From NCBI RefSeq assembly GCF_002584985.1, contig NZ_NUPZ01000042.1, positions 1-63,071 of the forward strand: a DNA stretch of 63,071 nucleotides, written 5' to 3'. Position numbers and translations under genes: made by a program. The notes beneath the pieces were generated by a model. It was not told the origin of the DNA, made no database searches, and saw nothing but the letters and a program-made list of their open reading frames with translations. Shown here piece by piece: positions 26,448-35,528 of the stretch (within the stretch, counting starts at the first letter, position 1; every line of letters starts with the position of its first letter). The DNA is from Bacillus sp. AFS029637 (GTDB lineage: Bacteria > Bacillota > Bacilli > Bacillales > Bacillaceae_G).

Positions 26448-26888
26448 TTATTTTAAAATTGCAACGATAATTAGAAAACAGATATCCTTATATATATTAC
26501 GTAACAATATGTAAAGTGTTTTTTAGCAAAAACTAGCAGCCTCAGTGACAGATGGAAGAAATAATTTACGTGGTATCGTAACAACCTCAAGAGCAATTTT
26601 GGTTGAATAAAGAAGAATATGCGTTAAATCTAAAGCGTGTGTTAATAGTAATATGAAGCTGTTCAGAATTACAAAACTTCCCCAAAAGAAATACAGATTC
26701 CACAACTTAAAACGATAGTTGTGGTTTTTATTTTTGAAGTTCTTTGTTTTAGAAAATAGATAATCTAGAATTGAAAAATTTTTAAATAGATTAGCGCCCT
26801 ATTTATTGTTTGTTGTAACTATATTGAATATTTGGTCGGACAATAAGACGAGCTTTGAATATATTAATAAAAAAGGGGATGTAGAACA

Positions 26889-27632
26889 ATGGCTAGATAT
26901 AGTTTACATGGAGGCCACAATAGTATTGTACAGGGTGCAAATTATGGGAATCGGAAAGAACACATTATGGACCGCCAAGTTAAGGATGCAGTTGTAAATA
27001 AATTAAGAGCATTGGGACATACAGTTTATGATGATACTGATGAGGTAGGAACAACACAAGCACAAAATTTAAGTAACATTGTAACAAAAACTAACTCACA
27101 CGATGTAGATTTAGTAATTTCATTTCACCTAAACTCGTATGATACGAATGCTAATGGTGTTGAAGTGCTTTACTATGACCAGCAGGCGTTAGCAGCAAAA
27201 GTAGCAGCGCAACTTTCAAAAGATATTGGTTGGTCAAATCGTGGTGCGAAGGAAAGAAAAGATCTTTATGTGTTAGCGAATACGAAAGCACCTGCAATCT
27301 TAATTGAACTTGGATTTATAGATAATGAAGCAGATATGGCAAAATGGAATCCAGATAAGATTGCAAATTCAATTGTATACGCATTAACTGGACAATCAGG
27401 TGGGGCAACTCCGCCTCCACCATCAAAAAAAAATATCATCCAATCAGGAGCTTTTTCACCATATGAAACGCCTGATGTTATGGGGGCATTAACGTCCTTA
27501 AAAATGACAGCTAATTTCATCTTACAATCTGATGGTTTAACGTATTTTATTTCTGAACCAACTTCAGATGCACAACTTAATGGAATGACGGACTACCTAG
27601 ATCGTAAAGGTTGGTGGTATGAAGTTAAATAA
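26889..27632 (+). CDS. N-acetylmuramoyl-L-alanine amidase, endolysin type
   Basis: A 247-residue Amidase_3 enzyme (about residues 1-172): the first zinc His lies in SLHGGHNS, a Glu in RKEHIMDRQ, a second His in ISFHLNS, and the catalytic Glu in ILIELGFIDNEAD. A Pro-rich linker (GGATPPPPSKK) joins a C-terminal domain of about 60 residues that resembles the cell-wall-binding end of Bacillus phage endolysins such as PlyL. It has no signal peptide, which fits a phage or phage-derived lysin released through a holin. AAAAGGGGATG precedes the ATG. Confidence 0.88.
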   Translation: MARYSLHGGHNSIVQGANYGNRKEHIMDRQVKDAVVNKLRALGHTVYDDTDEVGTTQAQNLSNIVTKTNSHDVDLVISFHLNSYDTNANGVEVLYYDQQALAAKVAAQLSKDIGWSNRGAKERKDLYVLANTKAPAILIELGFIDNEADMAKWNPDKIANSIVYALTGQSGGATPPPPSKKNIIQSGAFSPYETPDVMGALTSLKMTANFILQSDGLTYFISEPTSDAQLNGMTDYLDRKGWWYEVK

Positions 27633-27670
27633 AAATATTTTGGTTTAGTGGCAGAGTTAAATAGCGATAG

Positions 27671-27713
27671 ATCGAAAAAGAGGACTACTTGTTTTTAGTA
27701 ATCCTCTTTTTCT
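27671..27713 (+). terminator. terminator after the amidase gene
   Basis: AAAAAGAGGACTACT / AGTAATCCTCTTTTT, with a T-rich end. Confidence 0.8.
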
Positions 27714-27716
27714 AAT

Positions 27717-27806
27717 TTTATCCCGCTATTTGCTGGGCAGTAAGATGCCTATCTCAAAATTAGGCGAATGCAAAGGAATTAGGTTAGGTAGTGGACTGCC
27801 CGTAAG
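27717..27806 (+). repeat. interspersed structured repeat, copy C
   Basis: TTTTATCCCGCTATT, GCTGGGCAGTAAGAT, ATCTCAAAATTAGGCGAATG, GGTTAGGTAGTGG, ACTGCCCGTAAG. The outer arms GGGCAGT / ACTGCCC pair perfectly. Same orientation as copy B, opposite to copy A. Confidence 0.75.
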
Positions 27807-27881
27807 TGGAAAATACATTGAGAATCTCAACTTTATTGGTGAAAAATATCTTTAATAAGAAAAGAAATATAGGATTTGAAT

Positions 27882-28466
27882 TTAATTTACTACAATTGAA
27901 AATGCACTGAAAACTAATAAAATAGCCATAAGGATGTTAAATAATCGAGTATGTTTTAATAATATTTTTTGAAACATTGAACCGAATAGGCTCCAACTAA
28001 ACGTACTCATTAAACCGACTAAACCTAGAAATAAGGAAAAGAAAACGTAGCTTAAATAAGATTGGTAATAAGGGAGTATAAAAGTCGATACTACAGTCAG
28101 TCCGAATAATATCCCTTTAGGGTTAACAAATTGAAGGGAAATCCCCACTGTAAATAAGTTTGTATTACTTTTTTCAGTGGGCTCTGTATTGCCTTTACTA
28201 GTAAGTATTTTAAAAGCTAAATATAGCATGTACGCTACACCTAAAATTTTTAAAGGTAATTCGATTATGGGTAGTATATTAATGAGGACAACATTAAAGA
28301 AACTGCATAAGAAAGTAAGTATGAAAAAACCAAGAGCTACGCCAATGCAAAATTGTATGCTCCTCTTTAACCCATGTTGATTGGCATATGTCATCGCTAA
28401 AAAATTGTTAGGACCGGGTGTGAAGCTACTTATAAAAACAAATAATAAAAAAGAAAATATAGGCAT
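27882..28466 (-). CDS. LysE/RhtB family amino acid exporter
   Basis: A 194-residue protein with six hydrophobic helices; the N-terminus FTPGPNNFLAMTYANQHG matches the LysE/RhtB signature (PGPN). This family exports amino acids such as lysine, threonine or homoserine lactone-like compounds. CAGGAGGG precedes the ATG. A divergent XRE-cupin regulator 115 bases away probably controls it. Confidence 0.88.
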   Translation of the reverse strand: MPIFSFLLFVFISSFTPGPNNFLAMTYANQHGLKRSIQFCIGVALGFFILTFLCSFFNVVLINILPIIELPLKILGVAYMLYLAFKILTSKGNTEPTEKSNTNLFTVGISLQFVNPKGILFGLTVVSTFILPYYQSYLSYVFFSLFLGLVGLMSTFSWSLFGSMFQKILLKHTRLFNILMAILLVFSAFSIVVN

Positions 28467-28496
28467 TTCAAAACCCTCCTGATAAAATAGTATGTT

Positions 28497-28559
28497 ATAA
28501 TGACCGAAAAGAACAATATAACGTGTGCTTTTTATTATACATAACGGTCGTTATATTGT
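28497..28559. promoter_or_regulatory. operator region between lysE-like and XRE-cupin genes
   Basis: ACAATATAACG (28513-28523) and CGTTATATTGT (28549-28559) are a perfect 11-bp inverted repeat. Inside it is a compact palindrome ATAACG-GT-CGTTAT (28541-28554). The outer left side also has ATAATGACCG (28497-28506), which matches the reverse complement of CGGTCGTTAT with one difference. This looks like a two-site operator for the XRE-cupin protein. Confidence 0.55.
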
Positions 28560-28581
28560 ATATAGTGTAGAGGTGTTTTTT

Positions 28582-29139
28582 ATGGAAGAAATTCAACTTA
28601 TTCTGGCGAAAAATTTAAAAATAATTCGAGAGAAAGAAAAATTAAGTTTAGAAAAGGTTTCACAATTAACTGGTGTAAGTAAAACGATGATTGGACAAAT
28701 TGAAAGAGGAGAATCAAGTCCTACGTTAACAACAATATGGAAAATTGCAAATGGATTGAAAGTGTCTTTTACTTCCTTAATCAATAATCCACAGCCGGAT
28801 ACGAAAGTTGTTTTACGAAATGATGTTCAAGTATTGTCTGAAGACAATGGGAAATATAAAGTTTATACCTCTTTTCCTTTCCAAGATGATAGACATTTTG
28901 AAATTTATACAATTGAAATTGAAACAGGAGGAAGATTAAGTTCGGAAGCGCATAAAGAAGGAACGGAAGAATTTATAACAGTGTTCGAAGGAGAATTGAT
29001 AGTTGAAGTAAATGATTGCGAATATACATTAAGTAACGGAGATTCAATTCGCTTTATGGCGGATAGATCGCACACTTATAAAAATTCTGGTCGAACATTA
29101 ACTCGATTAAGCATGACAATTTATTATCCTGTTTCATAA
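28582..29139 (+). CDS. XRE-family regulator with C-terminal cupin domain
   Basis: A 185-residue protein: helix-turn-helix at about residues 10-62 (EKVSQLTGVSKTMIGQIERG) and a cupin at about 105-180 (SSEAHKEGTEEFITV, NGDSIRFMADRSHTYKN). The start at 28582 is chosen for the GAGGTG site; the longer frame overlaps the operator palindromes. It is divergent from the LysE-type exporter, the classic pairing for local control of amino acid export. Confidence 0.87.
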   Translation: MEEIQLILAKNLKIIREKEKLSLEKVSQLTGVSKTMIGQIERGESSPTLTTIWKIANGLKVSFTSLINNPQPDTKVVLRNDVQVLSEDNGKYKVYTSFPFQDDRHFEIYTIEIETGGRLSSEAHKEGTEEFITVFEGELIVEVNDCEYTLSNGDSIRFMADRSHTYKNSGRTLTRLSMTIYYPVS

Positions 29140-29869
29140 GCGTGCACTTACATTTAGTAATATAAAGAAAGGTGTAATGATAAGGCCATCTTTGAGAGAT
29201 GGTTTTTATTTTTGTAATTCACAAAAAAAGACACTCATTTGAGTGTCAACATAGTATTGTTCTCGTGTATAGGACTGGAGAGTGTTCCTCAAATACGTAT
29301 TGAGATGGTTCGTAAAGGAGAAACTGTCTTCACATTTAATGTAACATGGGTAGAAGGGGATGTAAATCTTCTAGATGCCATAAATGGTTGAATGATTGGT
29401 AATTAAATTTCATATCTTTTCATATTTTATTTGAAGTATAGAATAACTTGTCCGCTATATTGTATGAGAACTTTCTATAATAGAAACGGCTTCCTATTTA
29501 AAGGCAAACCCAGTTTTAGTAAAGAAATAATCTATATTTATATGTGAAAAGTGGTGTTGTTACTTGCGGAATATAAGTTAATGGTTAATTTGAGTTTTTG
29601 TATTCAAATTAAAATGTGTGTTTGGACCTAAGAGATAAACGTGGAAAAATAAAATAAACTCTTCAGTTTAGGTGAATAATCTAAGCAGTCAATTATTAAA
29701 AACATATAATTAATATGTGAGTCATGAACATAATTAAATAGTATTTTAATTATAATTCATGTTTTCTATTTTAAGTTAAACATATAATATAAATTCTTTT
29801 TTTATTACATTTCATATTGTTCTTAAAATAGGAAAACACTCAAATACAAAATAAGTAAGGAGGAAATAA
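29140..29869. other. 730-base gene-free stretch before the collagen-like gene
   Basis: Holds two hairpins: GGCCATC-TTTGAGA-GATGGTTTTT (29183-29207, terminator of the regulator) and GACACTCA / TGAGTGTC (29231-29248). A frame from about 29276 to 29392 reads SVPQIRIEMVRKGETVFT and on to a stop without a start, the tail of a lost gene. CATATAATA at 29781-29789 matches the sigma-K -10 consensus, but no AC lies at the right distance upstream, so the promoter of the collagen-like gene is not assigned with confidence. Confidence 0.4.
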
Positions 29870-31183
<1,314 letters not shown>

Positions 31184-31207
31184 AAAATGAAAAAATCCTT
31201 CCTATAT

Positions 31208-32041
31208 TGAAGTGAACCCCGAAAACGGGACACCTATCAAAACACCTAAACCATCTGTTCCCTATATTCTTTAGGGGATAGGTGGTTTAATTTCTCTTGA
31301 ATTCGCACACAATTGTAGTAATGAATGTATTCTAGCACAATCTTTCACAAAGTTGTGTTGGATACTTTTGTTATCTTTTGTGAATAGAAAGCTTCGCTTT
31401 TTAAATGACCAAAGAAGCTTTCCATGACGGCATTATCATGGCAATTTCCTCTCCGGGACATGCTGGTGATAATGCCTTTTTCTTTGGCATACGCTTGAAA
31501 TTCCTTCGCAGTATAAATACTCCCCGGATCTGAGTGAAGGATGACACCTTTTACTTTTTGCCCTTTTATTGCTTGTTTTAATGTCTTCATCGCTAATGTT
31601 AGAGTTTGTTTTCAACTCATTCCATAGAGTAATAACGGTATGTGGTTTCAGCTCCTTTTGATTTCCAGCTACTTTCCCCATACAAGTAATTTTGTTCTTA
31701 AGTGTTTATTTTCTAATCGTAGCTGTTCCAGTTCAATTAGCTTCTTTTGGTCCTTTTCTATAAGAATATTGCTTTCCTACAGGTTGTTGAAAACGATGAG
31801 TTTGATCTGTACGATACCATTTCATCCATTTCTTAATTTGGGAAACATTTTTAATTCCGAGTGTTTCCATATTGATACGATTTGAATAACCATCCTTTTT
31901 CATCTCAATCACTTTCCACTTTACTTCTTCTGGGTAATACACTCTTTCTTTCAAATGAAAAACACCTCCGTTGAATTTGCATACTTAGTATGCGAATTCA
32001 GGAGTTGTTTTTTTCATGTACCACTATTCGGGTTCACTTCA
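31208..32041 (-). mobile_element. decayed IS3-family element
   Basis: Bounded by inverted ends TGAAGTGAACCC (31208-31219) and GGGTTCACTTCA (32030-32041). OrfA starts at a TTG at 31954 behind GGAGGTG and reads KERVYYPEEVKWKVIEMKK, then breaks. OrfB pieces follow in different frames: GVILHSDPGSIYTAKEFQ and NAVMESFFGHLK carry two residues of the DDE catalytic triad, and a last piece ends LSPKEYREQMV near 31246. At 834 bp it lacks part of OrfB and cannot be active. No clear target duplication is seen. Confidence 0.85.
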
Positions 32042-32047
32042 GAAGTG

Positions 32048-32082
32048 CCCTCAATTGTTACACACTCTTTAACAATTGGGGG
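32048..32082. repeat. IS-end hairpin, copy 1
   Basis: CCCTCAATTGTTA and TAACAATTGGGGG face each other around a 9-base centre, followed by ACACTTTTTTGACTA. Nearly the same structure is found at 59880-59918, where it precedes an IS3-type orfA start. It is therefore read as two abutted IS ends, although alone it would pass as a terminator. Confidence 0.55.
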
Positions 32083-32090
32083 ACACTTTT

Positions 32091-32399
32091 TTGACTACAT
32101 TTTCTTCAAATGACAAAATGAATATTATAGGGGTAGATGTTACCATTACGGCGCAGTTATACGAATCTACAACACCTAATAATATCTTCACACCGATAGA
32201 AGGTGCTTCGGTAACGCTAGCACCTCCTCTAAAGGGTCTTATTAACGTTGGTACGATTCGCAGTGGCATTACACCTGGATTAACGATATCAGTAACTCCA
32301 CAGACACGTTTGTTAATGGTATTCTCTATTACAACTACAGGTATTTCAGCAGCTACTACTGCAGCTGGTTATGCGAGTGGAGGGGTAACTATTCTTTAG
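32091..32399 (+). pseudogene. 3' fragment of a second BclB-like exosporium gene
   Basis: About 100 codons reading [46 protein letters not shown] and ending [10 protein letters not shown]. This is the C-terminal half of the domain found at the end of BclB-type collagen-like proteins. The collagen tract and N-terminus are missing; the 5' side runs into IS ends. An ATG-started frame from 32076 lies in the hairpin and has no ribosome binding site. It is a remnant, not a separate gene. Confidence 0.7.
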
Positions 32400-32426
32400 G
32401 TACAAGAGAATGTTACTATGTTAAGA

Positions 32427-32463
32427 AGAAAAGGCGTAATCTTAATGATTGCGCCTTTTCTGT
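32427..32463 (+). terminator. terminator of the lost BclB-like gene
   Basis: AGAAAAGGCGTAATC / GATTGCGCCTTTTCT. It survives downstream of the gene fragment. Confidence 0.75.
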
Positions 32464-32944
32464 TAAATAATTGTACTTGAGCACCTAATGGAATTAGGTG
32501 TATTTAGACACAGTTATAATTTTAGGATATAGTTCTAGCATTTATACAATTTGTATACTAATATAGATAATTTTATTCTTAGCGTGTTAGATTTAAGTTT
32601 GAATTTTAGGAAAATTAAAAAGGAATACTACTAATAATCAGTACCCTTTGTAAAGGACATTTTGAAAAAAGTTAGGCAACATCAAGAAGAGGATTTTTGT
32701 ATCCAGCAGGAGTCATCTTCTTTACGCACTTCTCTGACTTACAGATTTTATGTATGGGTTATTTGATAGAATTTGAATATCTCTTTCGGTGAAAAATTGT
32801 CATTTTGAACCTTCTACGATTTCAATTTTCTCTCATTATACAAGAAATATCCTATAGAATAGACTTTTTAGTGTCTATCCTATAGGTGCATTTTATAAAA
32901 ATAGTATTAATTTTTATGGCTGAATATAGTATTTTTGAAATGTT
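32464..32944. other. IS graveyard stretch
   Basis: Contains the IS3 OrfB tail noted separately, a small hairpin GCACCTAAT / ATTAGGTGT near 32481, and a hairpin CCTATAGAATAGAC / GTCTATCCTATAGG at 32853-32888. No intact gene. Confidence 0.4.
32672..32737 (-). pseudogene. OrfB tail of another IS3-family transposase
   Basis: In the minus direction the frame ends SEKCVKKMTPAGYKNPLLDV-A-stop. The MTPxxYKN/RN block is the usual C-terminus of IS3-type OrfB. The nearby GTACCCTTTGTAAAGGACA (32641-32659) may be the IS end. The rest of the element is gone. Confidence 0.5.
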
Positions 32945-33112
32945 TTACTTATTTTTATTACAGTTACATCCTTTTTTCTTTACATAGCCTTGCTCGGCTA
33001 AATCTCTTTGCGATTGGGAATTGGAAGATTGAGAATTCGAAGACTGAGAGGATGTTGACGAGCTACTATTTTTATTATGAGTGTAGTTTTGTTGATAGTT
33101 ATAATTACTCAT
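32945..33112 (-). CDS. small Ser/Gln-rich protein, probable spore protein
   Basis: A 55-residue ORF: MSNYNYQQNY, then a Ser-rich stretch with repeated SSNSQ, then QRDLAEQGYVKKK and a Cys end GCNCNKNK. A near-perfect GGAGGTGA lies 7 bases before the ATG, and a sigma-K type promoter lies just upstream, so it is almost certainly a real late-sporulation gene. The composition and Cys tail suit a coat or exosporium component. I do not recognise a family. Confidence 0.7.
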   Translation of the reverse strand: MSNYNYQQNYTHNKNSSSSTSSQSSNSQSSNSQSQRDLAEQGYVKKKGCNCNKNK

Positions 33113-33142
33113 AGTACTATCACCTCCAATTAAATATATAAT

Positions 33143-33170
33143 TATTATATGTACTAGCTCTATTAATCGT
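33143..33170 (-). promoter_or_regulatory. sigma-K promoter of the Ser-rich gene
   Basis: In the minus orientation: AC, 17 bases, then CATATAATA, matching the AC-N16/17-CATANNNTA consensus of the mother-cell factor sigma-K. It lies 31 bases from the start codon. Confidence 0.6.
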
Positions 33171-33281
33171 TACGATAAAGAATAGGAAATTAAGATGTTG
33201 CTATTAAAAAAATCTCCAAGGGTTTTCCGAGGAGATGAATTTTAGTTTTCTAATTTAGTTTTCTAATAGAAATGACTTAAA

Positions 33282-33914
33282 TCAGTAGCCCCAATATGGT
33301 GGGAAATAATATGAATCTTGGTAATATAAATTTTGTTGTGGATTAGGAGGAGGAGTTGGTGGATTTATCATTCCTCGGTTTTGATTACAGTTTGCCGAAG
33401 GACCAATTACCGTAGTAGATTGAATAGGGGATACCGCTTGTTTCCATTGTTGTTCATTGAGGCAATAAGTATGAGCCATTATATTAGCGGGAGTTAATCT
33501 TAAAATATCAGAACCGAAAATAACTTCTGGGGTTGGAGCATCGAAAATCGCTAATAAATGAGTATGATCTGCTGAAGCGATTTCATAATGCCACCATGCT
33601 TGCGGAATGTTGGCAACCTGCCCTGGTTGAATCGGTAAGTTTAATATTTGATTCGTAAATGGATTAAGTAAAGAAACAACAGCAGACCCAGAAATACAGT
33701 AAACAAGTTCAGCTGCATTTTGATGAATATGTGGTTCTACAACATTACCTGTACTTAAATAAATATCTAATAAAGAAGTATTTTCTAAAGTGTTTAATTG
33801 TTTTATGCCAAGAACGTTTATATAATTTTGGGCATCTTTCGTAAAAAAATTACTTTTACCCAAGTCATAAGTGAAATTGGTTGAAGGAGATGTGTAGTCG
33901 ATATTGGAAGTCAT
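33282..33914 (-). CDS. cupin-domain protein, probable spore surface protein
   Basis: A 210-residue protein with one cupin domain (about residues 55-130): GNVVEPHIHQNAAELVYCISG carries the metal-type H-x-H and E, and PQAWWHYEIASADHTH the second motif. The C-terminus is Pro/Asn-rich and ends in a Tyr-rich tail (LYYQDSYYFPPYWGY), as often seen in cross-linked coat proteins. AAAGGCGGG precedes the ATG and a sigma-K promoter lies upstream. It may be oxalate-decarboxylase-like in fold; activity is not shown. Confidence 0.8.
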   Translation of the reverse strand: MTSNIDYTSPSTNFTYDLGKSNFFTKDAQNYINVLGIKQLNTLENTSLLDIYLSTGNVVEPHIHQNAAELVYCISGSAVVSLLNPFTNQILNLPIQPGQVANIPQAWWHYEIASADHTHLLAIFDAPTPEVIFGSDILRLTPANIMAHTYCLNEQQWKQAVSPIQSTTVIGPSANCNQNRGMINPPTPPPNPQQNLYYQDSYYFPPYWGY

Positions 33915-33955
33915 TTGTATTACCCGCCTTTCTATTAGTAAGTAAGGTACAAAAT

Positions 33956-33983
33956 TAGGATATGTGTCTAGTGTTTGTTATGT
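33956..33983 (-). promoter_or_regulatory. sigma-K promoter of the cupin gene
   Basis: In the minus orientation: GCAC, 17 bases, CATATCCTA, a full match to the sigma-K -10 with AC at the -35 position, 42 bases from the start codon. Confidence 0.6.
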
Positions 33984-34120
33984 GCAGTTGTCGGTATCAT
34001 AATAAATTTACCTATTTCATAAATAACGTAGGTGGTACTTCGTATTTATAATAATGTTAATATGGATATTTATATGATGGTTAATCCTGAAAAACTTATG
34101 CATTTAAATGTGGAAATATA

Positions 34121-34157
34121 AAATAAAGACGCATTTCACGGGAATGCGTCTTTATTT
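34121..34157. terminator. terminator of the 52-residue protein gene
   Basis: AAATAAAGACGCATT / AATGCGTCTTTATTT around a 7-base loop, just past the stop codon at 34160. Confidence 0.8.
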
Positions 34158-34159
34158 TA

Positions 34160-34318
34160 TTACTTTTCTAACATTTCAAGAGGTACATCTTTTTCTCCAG
34201 CTACCTCAAATTTAATTTCCCCGTCTTCTTCATAAATACGTGTAATAATCGGTATAGTAATCATTAATTTTTTGTGCTGCTTTCGCTTTCTAGCAGCATC
34301 TAAGCTAATCACGTTCAT
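34160..34318 (-). CDS. small conserved-looking protein, 52 residues
   Basis: An ORF starting MNVISLDAARKRKQHKK, then a beta-rich acidic part (YEEDGEIKFEVAGE). GGAAAGGA lies upstream of the ATG and a strong terminator follows, so it is a full transcription unit. The SLDAARKRK start recalls small Bacillus cytoplasmic proteins. No function can be assigned. Confidence 0.65.
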   Translation of the reverse strand: MNVISLDAARKRKQHKKLMITIPIITRIYEEDGEIKFEVAGEKDVPLEMLEK

Positions 34319-34623
34319 AAGTAAGCATCCTTTCCTCTAGAAATATATAAACAAAAGAAAATGCGTCCGAAAAGGGCGCTTAATTGAATTTGAAATACCG
34401 ATTCATTTCAATGGGGTTTATATTATTTTATAACTGCAATTTTAATGTGAAATAATATGAATGGAATAATTGCACGTAGAAATTAACTTTACCAAAAAAC
34501 GAAACAATATGCTATAAAAAATTATAAAACTTTGTCATATAACGGGAAAAAGGCTTTCGTTTCGCATATAATAAAAAGTAGACGGGCAGCAAGAGCTTTT
34601 TCATCATATTGCTTGGAAAGGCG

Positions 34624-35217
34624 ATGAAAAGAATGGATACTTTAGATTCATTATTATTGCAACTTGAACAATATGGAGAAGAGCATGATAGAAATAAAAA
34701 AACAAGGGAAGAAAAATTGCGGAATGTTTCTCGTGAGATGGGGCAATTTTTATCGATTTTAGTTAAAGGGTGTAATGCAAAAAACATTTTAGAAATTGGA
34801 ACTTCTAATGGTTATTCTACACTTTGGATAGCAAATGCGGTAGAAGAAACAAATGGAAATGTAACAACGGTCGAGCTTTCTTCAGAACGAGTTGGAGAGG
34901 CGCTTGTAAATTTTGAAAAGGCAAACCTTTTGCAAAGAATCGATGTTCATAATCAAGAAGCGGGGGCATTTTTAGATTCACAATTAGATCACTCATTTGA
35001 TTTTATTTTCCTAGATTCAGAGCGTACGCAATATATGTGGTGGCTTGAGCATATTAAACGTATGTTACAACCAAAAGGTCTTCTTGTTATCGATAATGCA
35101 ACTTCTCATGCAAGTGAATTAGCTGAGTTTATAAAAATGATCGAAGAGGATGATACGTTTGAAACGGTGTTATTAGCGTTTCAAAAGGGAGCATTTGTAG
35201 CTCGAAAGAATAAATAG
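34624..35217 (+). CDS. O-methyltransferase (caffeoyl-CoA/YrrM-like)
   Basis: A 197-residue class I methyltransferase. Motif I is ILEIGTSNGYSTLW at about residues 56-69, then VTTVELSSERV, and FDFIFLDSERTQYMWW with the metal-binding Asp of the Methyltransf_3 family; DNATSHA lies near the end. Relatives methylate catechols or tRNA. The start is uncertain: ATG codons at 34624 and 34633 share one GGAAAGG; a TTG at 34609 has none. Confidence 0.8.
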   Translation: MKRMDTLDSLLLQLEQYGEEHDRNKKTREEKLRNVSREMGQFLSILVKGCNAKNILEIGTSNGYSTLWIANAVEETNGNVTTVELSSERVGEALVNFEKANLLQRIDVHNQEAGAFLDSQLDHSFDFIFLDSERTQYMWWLEHIKRMLQPKGLLVIDNATSHASELAEFIKMIEEDDTFETVLLAFQKGAFVARKNK

Positions 35218-35528
35218 ATGTGAGCGTAATGTAATTATCACATTGAAAGCGGATAGCTGTCAAAAAATGAGCGCCGCAAAAAGGAAGAACACAAATTATA
35301 TAGGTAACATACGAAGAATCCGTCTTCAGCATGTTGTTCTCTAGGTCTTAAGTCTGAGGAAAATTATGTTGATTACAGGTATACTTATAGTAAGAAACAG
35401 GGAATGACTGCATAAACAGGCATTTCTAAAAAATCGATTTCAAGCAGTCAAAATGTATATGAAATACGATATAATAGATGAAATATAGTGCATATAAATT
35501 CGCACATATAAATAAAGGAGCGATTTTG
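35218..35528. other. gene-free stretch upstream of the telA-like gene
   Basis: No gene or clear hairpin found; the last 14 bases carry the AAGGAG of the TelA gene. Confidence 0.4.

Larger units (their letters stand above)
25819..26888. other. 1-kb gene-poor stretch with coding scraps and hairpins
   Basis: No intact gene. Orphan frames look like tails of lost genes: about 25895-25978 (reads CLNSEEKLTTKELDVY before a stop) and about 26527-26612 (reads QKLAASVTDGRNNLRGIV before a stop). A frame from 26764 (SRIEKFLNRLAPYLLFVV) leads up to the amidase gene and may be a holin scrap. AAGAGCCTGA / TCAGGCTCTT at 26028-26055 is a terminator-like hairpin. Repeat copy B is inside this stretch. Confidence 0.4.

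Noticed and set aside
26806-26997. 63-codon ORF running into the amidase gene
   Set aside because: Starts at TTG with no site, and its second half is an out-of-frame reading of the amidase gene; only the upstream part may be a scrap.
32076-32399. Independent gene starting at the ATG at 32076
   Set aside because: The ATG lies in the IS-end hairpin without SD; the product is the C-terminal part of a BclB-like domain, so it is a fragment.
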